DNA of 64,000 nt from Stigmatella ashevillena (GCF_028368975.1 NZ_JAQNDM010000002.1:806001-870000), one strand, 5' to 3'; shown: positions 1-9,235, counted from the first letter of the stretch. The notes: a model not told the origin generated them from the sequence alone. Numbers and translations: made by a program.

Positions 1-1
1 C

Positions 2-1048
2 CCGGAGGCGCTCCAGCACGCGGTGCGCCGGGCGCTCACCACGCGGGATCTGCTGCACGAGAATGCCTCCCTGCGCCAGTACGTCTCCCTTCTGGAGATG
101 GGGCAGCGCATCGCTACCACGTTGGACCGGGAGCGGCTCATCCAGACCACCGCCAATGCCCTGGATGGGCAGACCGGCGCCAGCGCGGTGCTCTTGATGA
201 TGTACGAGGGCACCACCCTGCGGCTGCACGGCAGCAGCGGGCTGGACGAGAAGGACGTCACCACGCTCGAGCCCCTCTTCACCACGCACTTGCAGGGGGT
301 CCGCACCCCCCGCGCCCTGGATGGGCTGCCTTGCGACTACCCGCACGTGCTCGCCTTCCCGGCCAGCGACGGCGAAGCGGTGCTCGGCCACGCCGTCCTG
401 TTCTTCGCCTCGGCGCCGCCCGAGAACGTGGCGGAGGTGGCCGGCTACCTCTCGCGGCACTACGCCCTGGCGCTGCGCAACCTGGGCCGCTTCTCCGAGG
501 TGGAGGATCTGGCCTACATGGACGATCTCACCCACCTCTTCAACATGCGCTACCTGCACCTGGTGCTGGACCGCGAGGTGAAGAGCGCGCTGCAGACCGA
601 GAGCAGCTTCAGCCTGCTCTTCCTGGACCTGGATCACTTCAAGGCCGTCAACGACACGCACGGCCACCTGGTGGGCTCCAAGCTGCTGGTGGAAGTGGGC
701 CGGGTGCTCAAGAGCTGTGTGCGCGAGCGGGATGTCGTCGTGCGCTATGGCGGAGATGAATACGTGGTGCTGCTGCGCAGCAGCGACTCGGGCGGAGCCC
801 TCAAGGTCGCGGAGCGCGTGCGGCGCACCATGGAGAGCCACCCCTTCCTGCACCGCGAGGGGCTGTCGCTCTCGCTCACCACGTGCGTGGGGGTGGCCAG
901 CTTCCCCGAGCACGCCCGGGACAAGGCCTCGCTGCTGGACATGGCGGATCGGGCCATGTACCGCGGCAAGCGCGGTCCCCGGAATGTTGTCTATGTGGCA
1001 GCGCAGGATCTCGAGGCGCCGCCCTCCGAGCGCAAGGCCACGGGCTGA
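2..1048 (+). CDS. GAF-GGDEF diguanylate cyclase, 5' end cut by window edge (probable REC-GAF-GGDEF response regulator)
   Basis: Makes the second messenger cyclic di-GMP from two GTP in the cytoplasm. The reading frame is open to the window edge, and the codons before the first GTG read PEALQHAVRRALTTR. That resembles the last helix and linker of a receiver domain, so the true start probably lies outside the window and position 23 is not a real start. A GAF-like sensor region spans roughly residues 20-140 of the visible part and the GGDEF domain about 160-325. The signature is RYGGDEY, with Tyr replacing the usual Phe, and the residues RERD upstream match the RxxD inhibitory site, so product feedback is likely. 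The gene is convergent with the ferritin gene, 18 bp away. Family assignment is firm; the REC part is inferred. Confidence 0.9.
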   Translation, partial: PEALQHAVRRALTTRDLLHENASLRQYVSLLEMGQRIATTLDRERLIQTTANALDGQTGASAVLLMMYEGTTLRLHGSSGLDEKDVTTLEPLFTTHLQGVRTPRALDGLPCDYPHVLAFPASDGEAVLGHAVLFFASAPPENVAEVAGYLSRHYALALRNLGRFSEVEDLAYMDDLTHLFNMRYLHLVLDREVKSALQTESSFSLLFLDLDHFKAVNDTHGHLVGSKLLVEVGRVLKSCVRERDVVVRYGGDEYVVLLRSSDSGGALKVAERVRRTMESHPFLHREGLSLSLTTCVGVASFPEHARDKASLLDMADRAMYRGKRGPRNVVYVAAQDLEAPPSERKATG

Positions 1049-1066
1049 CGGCCCGCAGGCCTCCCC

Positions 1067-1456
1067 TCAGCGGCGCAGGCTGCCCACGGTCAGCTGCCGA
1101 GGCAGTGGGGCTTCAGCGGCTGCCTCCTCGCCCTCCTTGCCGACGGCCTCCACGGCCTCGTGGGAGGCCCCCGTAGTGATGAGGCGGTATTTTTCCGAAG
1201 CCTCGCGATCATGTTGGGCCTGGGCCGGATCCAACCGGGCGATGAGTTGCCAGAAGAGCGCGGCATGCTCTTTTTCCTCGTCCATGACGTGGCGCAGGAC
1301 GGCCTTGGCCTCCTCGTTGTCGGTGGCATCGAGGTGGGCGGCATAGAGGTTGATGGCATCCAGCTCCGCCTCGATGTTCAAGCGGATGGAGCGGGCCAGC
1401 TCCGAGTCGGAGAGCTTCCGGGGCACCAGCGAGTGGAACGGATTGGTTTGCGGCAA
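1067..1456 (-). CDS. encC: Encapsulated ferritin-like cargo protein (EncC-like)
   Basis: A 129-residue ferritin-like protein expected to oxidise and store iron inside an encapsulin nanocompartment. The four-helix core shows the metal ligands in IEAELDAINLYAAH and DEEKEHAALFW (E and ExxH types). The last eight residues are LTVGSLRR, the targeting peptide known from the Myxococcus xanthus cargo proteins EncB, EncC and EncD. I place the start at a TTG (1454-1456) preceded by GGGAGG five bases upstream, giving MPQTNPFHSL. The longer open frame would run into the divergent kinase gene. The shell gene is not in the window, so loading is in trans. In M. xanthus encC lies close to an orphan groEL, as recalled, and the same neighbourhood appears here. 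Confidence 0.9.
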   Translation of the reverse strand: MPQTNPFHSLVPRKLSDSELARSIRLNIEAELDAINLYAAHLDATDNEEAKAVLRHVMDEEKEHAALFWQLIARLDPAQAQHDREASEKYRLITTGASHEAVEAVGKEGEEAAAEAPLPRQLTVGSLRR

Positions 1457-1590
1457 GTCAGCCTCCCGGCGAGCACGGCCTGGGTTCACGAAGGTAGGCC
1501 AGAGAGCATCCGCAGGCTTCCTCCTGGGGTCAACGGAATCCGGCGACGGTGCGTTGCACACAGACACAGGGTCCGCCATGCTCCGGGGGC

Positions 1591-3102
1591 ATGGAGACTC
1601 CCGCCCCGCTCGTCCACCTCCTGCAAGCCCTGGAGGTCGGGGACCTGTCGGCCGCGAGGGCCGCTGCGGCGGCCCTTCAGCGTTCTGATCCAGGAACGAG
1701 CCAACTCGCCGCCGAGGTATTCCACGAGCTGCGCCAGCCGCTGCTCGGCGTGAAGGCCTACGCCCAGCTGCTGGCGGAAGAGAATGGCCCCATGGGCCCA
1801 CTGAAGCTGCTGCTCGCGCAGGTGGAGCGCATGGAGCAGATCATCTCTGACTTCGTGCGCCTCTCCAGCGACCGCCCCGCGCCCCAGCAACGCCTGGTGC
1901 TGGCGAGCGCCATCTGGGCCGCCGCCAAGCTCTTCACCCTCAACCCGGACTCGGCCCGCATCTCATTGGAGGTAGATGCCCCTGAGAACATCGCCGTCCA
2001 GGGCAACGCCCGGCTTCTGGAGCAGCTCACCCTCAACCTGCTCAACAACGCGCGGGACGCCATGTCCGGCCGAGGGCGCGTGAAGGTGCTCGTCACCCAG
2101 GAGGGCCCGGTCACGGTGCTGTACGTGGCGGACTGGGGTCCCGGCATTCCCCCGGACATGCGAGACCGCATCTTCGAGCCCTACGTCTCCAACAGCAAAC
2201 GCGGCACGGGCCTGGGGCTGGCCGTGTGCAAGCGCATTGCCCAGGAGCACCACGCGACGATCGATCTCGCCCCGCCGAACGTGCTTCCGGATCAACCGCC
2301 TCCGGCCACGGTGTTCCGGATTGCCTTCCCCGCCACGGCGGAGGCCACGTCGGGCACGCGCAAGCGGCTGCTCATCGTGGACGACGAGACCATCATCCGG
2401 ATGGTCTTCCGCGACCTGATGGGCAAGGAGTGCGAGGTGCTGGAGGCCTCCACCGCCGAGGAAGGCCTCTCCATTCTGAAGCAGGGGCCGGTGGACCTCA
2501 TCGTCACCGACAAGAACCTGCCGGGGATCTCCGGCCTGGCCCTGGCGCAGCAGGCCCGCGCCCTGAGCCCCGGGGCCCGCATCATCTTGATGACGGGCTA
2601 CCCCTCGCTGGGAACCACCCAGGAAGCGCTGGAGCTGGGGGTGATGGACTACCTGCTCAAGCCATTCGACGACATCCGCCAGGTACGCGCCCTCTTGCGC
2701 TCCGCGCTCTCGGCGGCGCCGGTACCGCCGCGCTCTGTCAGCGCCCGGCGCGTGGACGTCATCGATGACAACCCCACCTCCACGCGCACCATCACCGAGG
2801 CGCTGGCGCGGATGGGGCTGGAGGCGCGCGTCATCCAGACACCCGAGGTAGTGGCCCTGGATGCACCGCTCGCCGTGGTGGTGAGCTGGGACTTCACCCC
2901 CGCCAGCGGCCGCAAGGCACTCGAGCTGGGAAAAGCCCTCGCCCAGGGAGCGCCCTTCGTGGTGATGGTCGAGCACCTCACCATGGAGACGACGCTGGAC
3001 TCGCTCCGGGCCGGAGCGGTCGGGTGTCTGCCCCGGCTCCTCTTCGATCCGCCCGCGCTCAGCCGCGAGCTGTCGCGCGCCCTCAAGATGACCACCACCT
3101 GA
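1591..3102 (+). CDS. Hybrid sensor histidine kinase with two receiver domains
   Basis: A 503-residue cytoplasmic signalling protein with no membrane segment or sensor domain in front of the kinase core. The HisKA box FHELRQP places the phospho-His at about residue 45. The ATPase boxes follow: NLLNNARDA, DWGPGIP and GTGLGLAV. The first receiver (about 258-365) has the DD pocket, phospho-Asp 307 in VTDKNLPG and the Lys of LLKPFD. A second receiver-like domain (about 385-503) keeps a DD pair and an Asp in SWDFTP but has Arg where the conserved Lys should be (CLPRLL), so it may not be phosphorylated normally. A GTG at 1549 in the same frame would add 14 poorly supported residues, so ATG 1591 is preferred. 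The gene diverges from the ferritin gene. Confidence 0.88.
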   Translation: METPAPLVHLLQALEVGDLSAARAAAAALQRSDPGTSQLAAEVFHELRQPLLGVKAYAQLLAEENGPMGPLKLLLAQVERMEQIISDFVRLSSDRPAPQQRLVLASAIWAAAKLFTLNPDSARISLEVDAPENIAVQGNARLLEQLTLNLLNNARDAMSGRGRVKVLVTQEGPVTVLYVADWGPGIPPDMRDRIFEPYVSNSKRGTGLGLAVCKRIAQEHHATIDLAPPNVLPDQPPPATVFRIAFPATAEATSGTRKRLLIVDDETIIRMVFRDLMGKECEVLEASTAEEGLSILKQGPVDLIVTDKNLPGISGLALAQQARALSPGARIILMTGYPSLGTTQEALELGVMDYLLKPFDDIRQVRALLRSALSAAPVPPRSVSARRVDVIDDNPTSTRTITEALARMGLEARVIQTPEVVALDAPLAVVVSWDFTPASGRKALELGKALAQGAPFVVMVEHLTMETTLDSLRAGAVGCLPRLLFDPPALSRELSRALKMTTT

Positions 3103-3110
3103 CAAGACAA

Positions 3111-3146
3111 CGGCCCCGGCGCCTCTCGCGAGGCGATCCGGGGCCG
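3111..3146. terminator. Intergenic hairpin downstream of the kinase gene
   Basis: CGGCCCCGG (3111-3119) pairs with CCGGGGCCG (3138-3146), continued by CGCCT/AGGCG with a two-base bulge and a six-base loop. It begins eight bases after the kinase stop codon. There is no clear T-tract, which is common in high-GC genomes. It lies between convergent genes and could serve both strands. Confidence 0.55.
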
Positions 3147-3152
3147 CGTTCT

Positions 3153-3179
3153 GGGGCGGCCAAACCTGCCAGCCGCCCC
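3153..3179. terminator. Intergenic hairpin downstream of groEL
   Basis: GGGGCGGC (3153-3160) and GCCGCCCC (3172-3179) form a perfect 8-bp stem with an 11-base loop, 13 bp after the groEL stop codon on the minus strand. It lies next to the other hairpin between convergent genes. A terminator role is inferred from position and stability. Confidence 0.5.
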
Positions 3180-3192
3180 AAGGCCTGAGGGC

Positions 3193-4836
<1,644 letters not shown>

Positions 4837-4878
4837 CGCAACCTCCTGGAATGATTGGAAAAGGGAACTCTCAGGCCG

Positions 4879-4905
4879 TTAGCACTCGGCCATGGCGAGC
4901 GCCAA
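4879..4905 (-). promoter_or_regulatory. CIRCE operator (HrcA binding site) of groEL
   Basis: On the plus strand TTAGCACTC (4879-4887), a nine-base spacer and GAGCGCCAA (4897-4905). The consensus is TTAGCACTC-N9-GAGTGCTAA, so one arm is perfect and the other matches 7 of 9. It overlaps the expected transcription start 43 bp before the groEL ATG, the usual position for HrcA repression. Confidence 0.85.
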
Positions 4906-4931
4906 AATAAGGGCCGCGCCGGGGTTGTCAA
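4904..4931 (-). promoter_or_regulatory. Housekeeping (sigma-70 type) promoter of groEL
   Basis: Reading the minus strand, a perfect -35 box TTGACA (4926-4931), a 16-bp spacer and -10 box TATTTT (4904-4909, 4 of 6 matches). The CIRCE site begins at the -10 box, so HrcA binding would block initiation. Confidence 0.7.
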
Positions 4932-5003
4932 CACGGAAGGTGGTGCGTGTGTTCGCGCGGACGTCCGGACGCCTCTCGAAAAGCCATGGAGGGGGCCGCA
5001 AGG

Positions 5004-5360
5004 CTACTCGGCGAATCGCACCAGGTTCAGCAGCTGCCCCACGTCTACCGGCTTCTGGAGGGTCAGGGCCACCCCTTTGCGCATGCTCTTGTCGGTGACC
5101 GCGCCATCGACGACGGCGGTGATGAGCAGAACCGGAATAGACCGGAAGCGGGGATCCGCCTTCACGATCTCGGTGAAGTGGATGCCGTCCAGGTGAGGCA
5201 TGAGGTAATCGGTGATGACGAACCCTACAGGATGGCGCTCCATGACATCGAGCGCCTGCAAGGCGTCCGAAGCAGAGTGGACGGTGTAGCCATGCCTCTC
5301 AAGGTAGTACGAGAGGCTGGTACACAACGAAGAATCATCATCGACGACGAGAATGTGCAC
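5004..5360 (-). CDS. Single-domain response regulator (CheY-like)
   Basis: A stand-alone receiver of 118 residues: VHILVVDDD gives the acidic pocket, Asp 51 in VITDYLMPHLDG is the phosphate acceptor, and the conserved Lys lies in TLQKPVD. No output domain is present, so it probably acts by protein-protein contact in a phosphorelay or motility system. I choose the GTG at 5358-5360 because it starts exactly at the conserved first beta strand. An upstream ATG in the same frame would add 32 residues without family likeness. No clear ribosome site is seen. The gene diverges from the TPR-zincin gene. Its cognate kinase is unknown. Confidence 0.85.
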   Translation of the reverse strand: MHILVVDDDSSLCTSLSYYLERHGYTVHSASDALQALDVMERHPVGFVITDYLMPHLDGIHFTEIVKADPRFRSIPVLLITAVVDGAVTDKSMRKGVALTLQKPVDVGQLLNLVRFAE

Positions 5361-5421
5361 GGTGCAGACCGTGTGGTGTGAATGCAGCAGTGAGGCAGCA
5401 AAGTAACCATCGCCTCGTGCG

Positions 5422-5450
5422 TTGACAACGCACTGAGGGCCTCCCATATG
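5422..5450 (+). promoter_or_regulatory. Possible promoter of the TPR-zincin gene
   Basis: A perfect TTGACA (5422-5427) is followed after 17 bp by CATATG (5445-5450), which matches a -10 box only at three positions. If used, the transcript would start a few bases before the ATG at 5462, giving an almost leaderless mRNA, consistent with the absence of a ribosome site. Confidence 0.3.
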
Positions 5451-5461
5451 TGCCATTTCAT

Positions 5462-6535
5462 ATGGTGAAGCGGACGGAGAAGCGCGCGGAGCCGGAGGGT
5501 GTGAAGGAGCAATTGAGGGCGGTGGAGGCGGCCTTCGAAGCCGAAGACTTCACCCGGGCGCTGGCGCTCGTGAACGCCTTGCTGGAAGTAACGCCGAAGC
5601 TGCCCGAAGCCCTGTACTACCGGGCGGCCTGCTTGGTGGACCTCGGACACTTCGAGGATGCCGCGCGGGCCTACCGGCATGCCGTGAAGAGTCATCCCGA
5701 GGACCTGGAGTTCCTCCTGGACGCGGCGGACTTTCTCATCTGCCGGATGGGCGAGGACCGAGAGGCCGTGGAGGAAGGTCTGGAGTTGTGTGCCCGAGGC
5801 CGGAAGCTGGCGCACCGCATGGACGAGGCGGAGTGGGTGTACGAGTTCCTGCTCCTGGAAGGGATGGGACTGAACCAACTTGGTGAGTGCGCGCAGGCCC
5901 TTGTCAGCTTGGATGCGGCGCTCGTCCACGTGCCCCGGTCGGTGGACGCGCACGTGGAGCGAAGCATCGCGCTGTTCGAACTGTGCCAGTTCGAGGATGC
6001 GCGGGTGGCGTTCGAGGAGGTGCTGGAAGACGCACCAGACGAAGGGTGGGCCTACCACTACCTGGGGCTGATCGCGGAGCGGCGCGGGGACGTGCGCGAG
6101 GCGAAGAAGCGCTTCGCGAAGGCGCAGGCCCTGCTGCCTCAGGAGTTCCCACCGCCGGTGGCGCTGTCGGAGGAGGAGTTCGACCAGGCGCTGGAGGCGG
6201 CAGTGAAGGCCCTGCCCGAACACGTGAAGGGCTACCTGGACAACGTCACCATCTCGGTGGAGGACATCCCATCGAACGATGATCTGCTGGCGCAGTCCCC
6301 TCCCCTGTCTCCGTCCATCCTGGGGGTGTTCCGGGGAACGCCGGTGGGCGAGCGCAGCGTGACGAACGCGTACGACCACTTCCCCGCCGCGATCGTGCTG
6401 TACCAGAAGAACCTGGAGCGCTTCGCGCGGACGCGCGAGGAGCTCATCGAGCAGATCGGCATCACCGTGATGCACGAGGTCGGCCACCTGGTGGGATTGG
6501 ACGAGGACGACCTCTGGGAACGAGGGTTGGACTGA
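5462..6535 (+). CDS. TPR protein with C-terminal zincin-like metallopeptidase domain
   Basis: About 357 residues. The first two thirds are tetratricopeptide-like helical repeats (for example ALALVNALLEVTPKLPEALY and a repeat around DARVAFEEVLEDAPDEGWAY). The last 110 residues match the minimal zincin family (Zincin_1 type), with the zinc motif HEVGHLVGLDEDDL, where the two His and the Asp are the likely ligands. Family members are small cytoplasmic metalloproteins of unclear substrate; the repeats may present a partner protein. An in-frame GTG at 5450 is possible, but the ATG at 5462 is closer to the first recognisable helix. No signal peptide is seen. Confidence 0.85.
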   Translation: MVKRTEKRAEPEGVKEQLRAVEAAFEAEDFTRALALVNALLEVTPKLPEALYYRAACLVDLGHFEDAARAYRHAVKSHPEDLEFLLDAADFLICRMGEDREAVEEGLELCARGRKLAHRMDEAEWVYEFLLLEGMGLNQLGECAQALVSLDAALVHVPRSVDAHVERSIALFELCQFEDARVAFEEVLEDAPDEGWAYHYLGLIAERRGDVREAKKRFAKAQALLPQEFPPPVALSEEEFDQALEAAVKALPEHVKGYLDNVTISVEDIPSNDDLLAQSPPLSPSILGVFRGTPVGERSVTNAYDHFPAAIVLYQKNLERFARTREELIEQIGITVMHEVGHLVGLDEDDLWERGLD

Positions 6536-6562
6536 GAGTCCGACGTCATTCGGGCGGCCGAC

Positions 6563-6624
6563 CTGGTCTTCAAAACCGGTGAGGGGCCGTGAGAGCGGTA
6601 TTACTCCCCCCGATGGACTCCCGA
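6563..6624 (+). pseudogene. Degenerate 3' half of a tRNA-Sec (selC) gene, possible attachment-site scar
   Basis: CTGGT-CTTCAAA-ACCGG (6563-6579) folds as a five-base-pair anticodon arm with loop CTTCAAA, that is anticodon TCA, the loop typical of selenocysteine tRNA. What follows resembles a selC variable arm (GAGGGGCCGTGAGAGCGG) and a damaged T arm (GATGGACTCC in place of GGTTCGACTCC). No acceptor or D-arm sequence precedes it, so this is not a working tRNA gene. A 3' tRNA fragment is what integrative elements leave behind. The toxin/immunity pair begins 30 bp later. Confidence 0.5.
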
Positions 6625-6655
6625 CGAAAGAGGGCCAGCGCCAGGAGGGCTCCGC

Positions 6656-8011
6656 ATGCTGCCACGATGGTCGATTCCCCTACTGCTCGTGATGCTGGCC
6701 GAATGCAGCGGCACCACGAAGTCCGTGCGCCTGTACACGAGCCACGACGAGCCCATCGTCTTCACTCCACGCGGCGGCGATGCAGCGCCAGTAGAGCTGG
6801 ACGAAGACGACTTCATCGAAGCCGTAGAAATGCTCGCCCAGAGCGTGCGGCCCTCCACTCGTCCCCAGGAAACGGCCCGGCGGCTGTTCGAGGTGGATTC
6901 GCGCAGCGGCCCGTACAGGTACGAACCGCGCAGCCACCGTGTCATCCCGCTGGGACCGGGCGAACACCTGGAGGGCGAACCACCCGCGTCAGAGGTGGAG
7001 CTGACGCGCGCCTACCTGCGCTGGTGCGAGCGCACGAACAAACCCGGCGATTGCCTGCGCCTCCTGGTGGAGAGTCCCACTGTCACCGGGGATGGCCGTT
7101 ACGCCCTGGCCATGGCCCTGGCCCAGGGCGTCGTGATGGACGAGATGATGAACGCCTTCAAGGGCATGGCCGACCCCCAAGCCATGATGTCGGCGGTTCT
7201 CTGGACGTGGACCACGTACATGATCTTGCTCGCGGTGCCCGAGCCTCTCTCGAAGGGCGTGGCCGCCATGATGACCGCCTCGATCATTGCCTACGTGGGA
7301 GTCGATACGTTCTGGAGCCTCATCGTGGGCTTCAAACGGTTGGTGGAGGAGGCGGAGCGGGCCACCACGTTTGACGACCTCCGAGATGCGGGGGAGCGCT
7401 ACGGCCACGTCATGGGCCGCAACGCAGCGCGCGCGTTCGCCATGTTGGCCACGGCCGCCATTGGGAACACGGCGGGGAGGCTGGGGGCGAAGGTGCCAAA
7501 GCTCCCCGGCGCCGCGCAGGCAGCTGTGCAGGCCGAAGCGCAGGTGGGCATCAGGCTCGCGGCGGTCGCGGACGTCGGAACGGTGGCCGTGAGCGCTGAG
7601 ACCGTCACCATCGCCCTCGCGCCCGGCGCGGTGGCCATGGCGGCCAGGGGCACGGGCGGCGGCGCCTCCGCCAAGGCGCGTCCTACGGGCTACAGGGCCT
7701 GGGGCTCGTTCAGCGGCTTCAAAAAGGCCCTGGGCCCGGCGGGCAAGAACAAGGAGTGGCACCACATCGTCGAGCAGACCCCTGGCAACGTGAAGCAGTT
7801 CGGGCCCCAGGCCCTCCACAACACCGACAACATCATCCCGCTGGACAAGCGCCTGCACACGGATGTCAGTGCCCTCTACTCATCGATTCGCCATTCCATC
7901 ACGCAGTCGTATACACAGACCGTGAGGCAGTGGTTGAGCACGCAGTCCTACGAGGCTCAGCGCGAGTTTGGGCTGCTGGCCATTGAGAACGTGAGGAAGG
8001 GGTTCTGGTGA
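6656..8011 (+). CDS. Lipoprotein polymorphic toxin with C-terminal WHH-type nuclease domain (SitA-like)
   Basis: A 451-residue protein with an N-terminal signal of lipoprotein type; Cys17 in VMLAEC is the likely lipid site, although Glu before the Cys is unusual for a lipobox. The middle part has hydrophobic helices (around residues 180-230) and Ala/Gly-rich sequence. The C-terminal 85 residues form an HNH/endonuclease-VII-like toxin domain with W368-H369-H370 and later NTDNIIPLDKRLHTDVSA. This architecture, with a small partner gene behind it, fits the myxobacterial SitA lipoprotein toxins that move between sibling cells by outer-membrane exchange; membership in a SitA5-like group is from memory. 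An AGGAGG site lies seven bases before the ATG. The stop overlaps the next start (TGATG), so toxin and partner are translated together. Confidence 0.8.
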   Translation: MLPRWSIPLLLVMLAECSGTTKSVRLYTSHDEPIVFTPRGGDAAPVELDEDDFIEAVEMLAQSVRPSTRPQETARRLFEVDSRSGPYRYEPRSHRVIPLGPGEHLEGEPPASEVELTRAYLRWCERTNKPGDCLRLLVESPTVTGDGRYALAMALAQGVVMDEMMNAFKGMADPQAMMSAVLWTWTTYMILLAVPEPLSKGVAAMMTASIIAYVGVDTFWSLIVGFKRLVEEAERATTFDDLRDAGERYGHVMGRNAARAFAMLATAAIGNTAGRLGAKVPKLPGAAQAAVQAEAQVGIRLAAVADVGTVAVSAETVTIALAPGAVAMAARGTGGGASAKARPTGYRAWGSFSGFKKALGPAGKNKEWHHIVEQTPGNVKQFGPQALHNTDNIIPLDKRLHTDVSALYSSIRHSITQSYTQTVRQWLSTQSYEAQREFGLLAIENVRKGFW

Positions 8012-8361
8012 TGACGCTGGAGGAACTGGTCGATCAATTCGCGAGGAACGTCGCGGCCCAGACCGATGCCATCCGGCGAGGAGATGCCAAGACGGGGAAT
8101 CGCCACGCCAAGCAGTACATCGCGGCGCTTCAGCAACTCCGGGCGTACGGGGATGCTGGTCGGGAAGCCCTCGCCGTGCTGCTAACGCATCCCCGTACGG
8201 ACATTCGCGCCATGGCGGCTGGGTTCTTGCTCCGCTACCGGACGGCGGAAGCCAAGGCCGTGTTGGAGGCTGCGGCGAAGGAAGGAGGCGTCGGCGCCCT
8301 CGACGCAATCATGACCCTGAGGCACTGGGAGAACGGAACCTGGGCGCTTGATCCGGAGTAG
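8011..8361 (+). CDS. DUF2019 protein, probable immunity partner of the WHH toxin
   Basis: A 116-residue soluble all-helical protein with the DUF2019 pattern: MTLEELVDQFARNVAAQTDA, then RGDAKTGNRHAKQY, and an armadillo/HEAT-like second half (THPRTDIRAMAAGFLLRY). DUF2019 proteins repeatedly follow toxin genes in myxobacteria, and here the start codon shares one base with the toxin stop codon. The inferred job is to bind and block the nuclease domain in the producing cell. No enzymatic motif is visible. Confidence 0.8.
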   Translation: MTLEELVDQFARNVAAQTDAIRRGDAKTGNRHAKQYIAALQQLRAYGDAGREALAVLLTHPRTDIRAMAAGFLLRYRTAEAKAVLEAAAKEGGVGALDAIMTLRHWENGTWALDPE

Positions 8362-8485
8362 CCCGCATCGAATGGACGGCCAGCATGTAGCACCACAGGA
8401 GGGGTCACATTTGCAGTGGCCGGGTGTTCAACCCTGAGGCGCTTGGCAGGAACGTCCCTGCCCGCTGTCCTCAGGGAGACTCTGC

Positions 8486-8863
8486 ATGCGGAAGTCATTC
8501 ATTGCCGCCTTGGCCTGTGCGGCTGTGGCACTCGTCGGCTGTTCGTCCGATCCAAATCCTTCAAATGTTCCGGAAGAAACCCTCGATCGGTGGTTCACCA
8601 CCTCTGATCAAGTGAAGCTGCACTATCTGGAGCTTGAAGGAGACGGCACGCCCGTCGTGCTCTTGCACGGCTTCCTGGGGACGGCGTACGGAGGCTGGGT
8701 CGCTCCAGGCTTCGCTCAGGCCTTGGCGAAGCAGCACCGGATCATTCTCCTCGACCAGCGCGGCCACGGAGAGAGCGACAAGCCTCACGACCCGATCCGC
8801 CTCCTGATATACTCCATGGGTTTATGGAGAGCATGCTGCCAGACGAGGCGAGCCCCTGGCTGA
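8486..8863 (+). pseudogene. Truncated alpha/beta-hydrolase lipoprotein
   Basis: Begins as a normal exported hydrolase: signal peptide with lipobox LVGC, then the oxyanion segment VVLLHGFLGTAYGGW and the strand IILLDQRGHGESDKPHDP. After about residue 102 (near position 8790) the family likeness stops and an unrelated tail of some 20 residues follows. The nucleophile elbow, the acid and the His of the triad, about two thirds of the protein, are missing. This is a decapitated remnant, and the break lies where core genome meets the biosynthetic region, which suggests insertion or deletion at this point. Confidence 0.75.
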
Positions 8864-8880
8864 GCCCGCCTCGGCTCAGC
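8859..8880. terminator. Hairpin between the hydrolase remnant and the XRE regulator
   Basis: GCTGAGCC (8859-8866) and GGCTCAGC (8873-8880) form a perfect 8-bp stem with a six-base loop. It covers the ends of two convergent reading frames and overlaps the XRE stop codon. A bidirectional terminator role is inferred. Confidence 0.5.
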
Positions 8881-9235
8881 GCAACAGCACTTGGGCCACG
8901 GTCACCAGCGCGTCGAGCTTTTCCTCATCCATCTTGCGCGCGAGCCCCAGAAGCTGGCGCACCCGGGGCACCTCCGCTTCACCGCGTGGACCACGGCCTT
9001 GCCGGGCGCCCCGCTCTGCCTCCGCGATCCCCAGGAGCTCGTCCGAAGCGATGTGCAGGACGGAGCACATTCGCAGAAGCGTCTGGACGCTGGGCAGCAT
9101 CTTCCCGCGCTCCAAGCGGCTGTAGACCATGTGGGCGATGCCCAGCTTCTCGGCCACCTCCGCCTGAGTCAGTCCCAGGTGCGTCCGGGCATTACGGGCG
9201 GCACTTCCAATTTGGCTCGCCAACTCTTCATTCAT
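8876..9235 (-). CDS. XRE-family transcriptional regulator
   Basis: A 119-residue DNA-binding protein with an N-terminal helix-turn-helix of the Cro/C1 type: ARTHLGLTQAEVAEKLGI followed by HMVYSRLERGKMLPSVQTLL. The C-terminal helix (VPRVRQLLGLARKMDEEKLDAL) may serve dimerisation. I start at the ATG at 9235, just before the conserved fold; the frame is open further upstream but without family likeness. It is the only regulator gene in the window beside the biosynthetic genes and diverges from the thioesterase/carrier pair, so it is a candidate cluster regulator. A small inverted repeat 44 bp upstream could be its own operator. Confidence 0.85.
   Translation of the reverse strand: MNEELASQIGSAARNARTHLGLTQAEVAEKLGIAHMVYSRLERGKMLPSVQTLLRMCSVLHIASDELLGIAEAERGARQGRGPRGEAEVPRVRQLLGLARKMDEEKLDALVTVAQVLLR

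Noticed and set aside
5225-6487. A 420-codon minus-strand frame across the TPR-zincin gene.
   Set aside because: The plus-strand protein has TPR repeats and the HExGH motif; the antisense translation has no family marks.
6540-6650. A complete functional tRNA-Sec gene.
   Set aside because: Only the anticodon arm and following sequence resemble selC. No acceptor stem or D arm can be built from the upstream bases and the T loop is altered.
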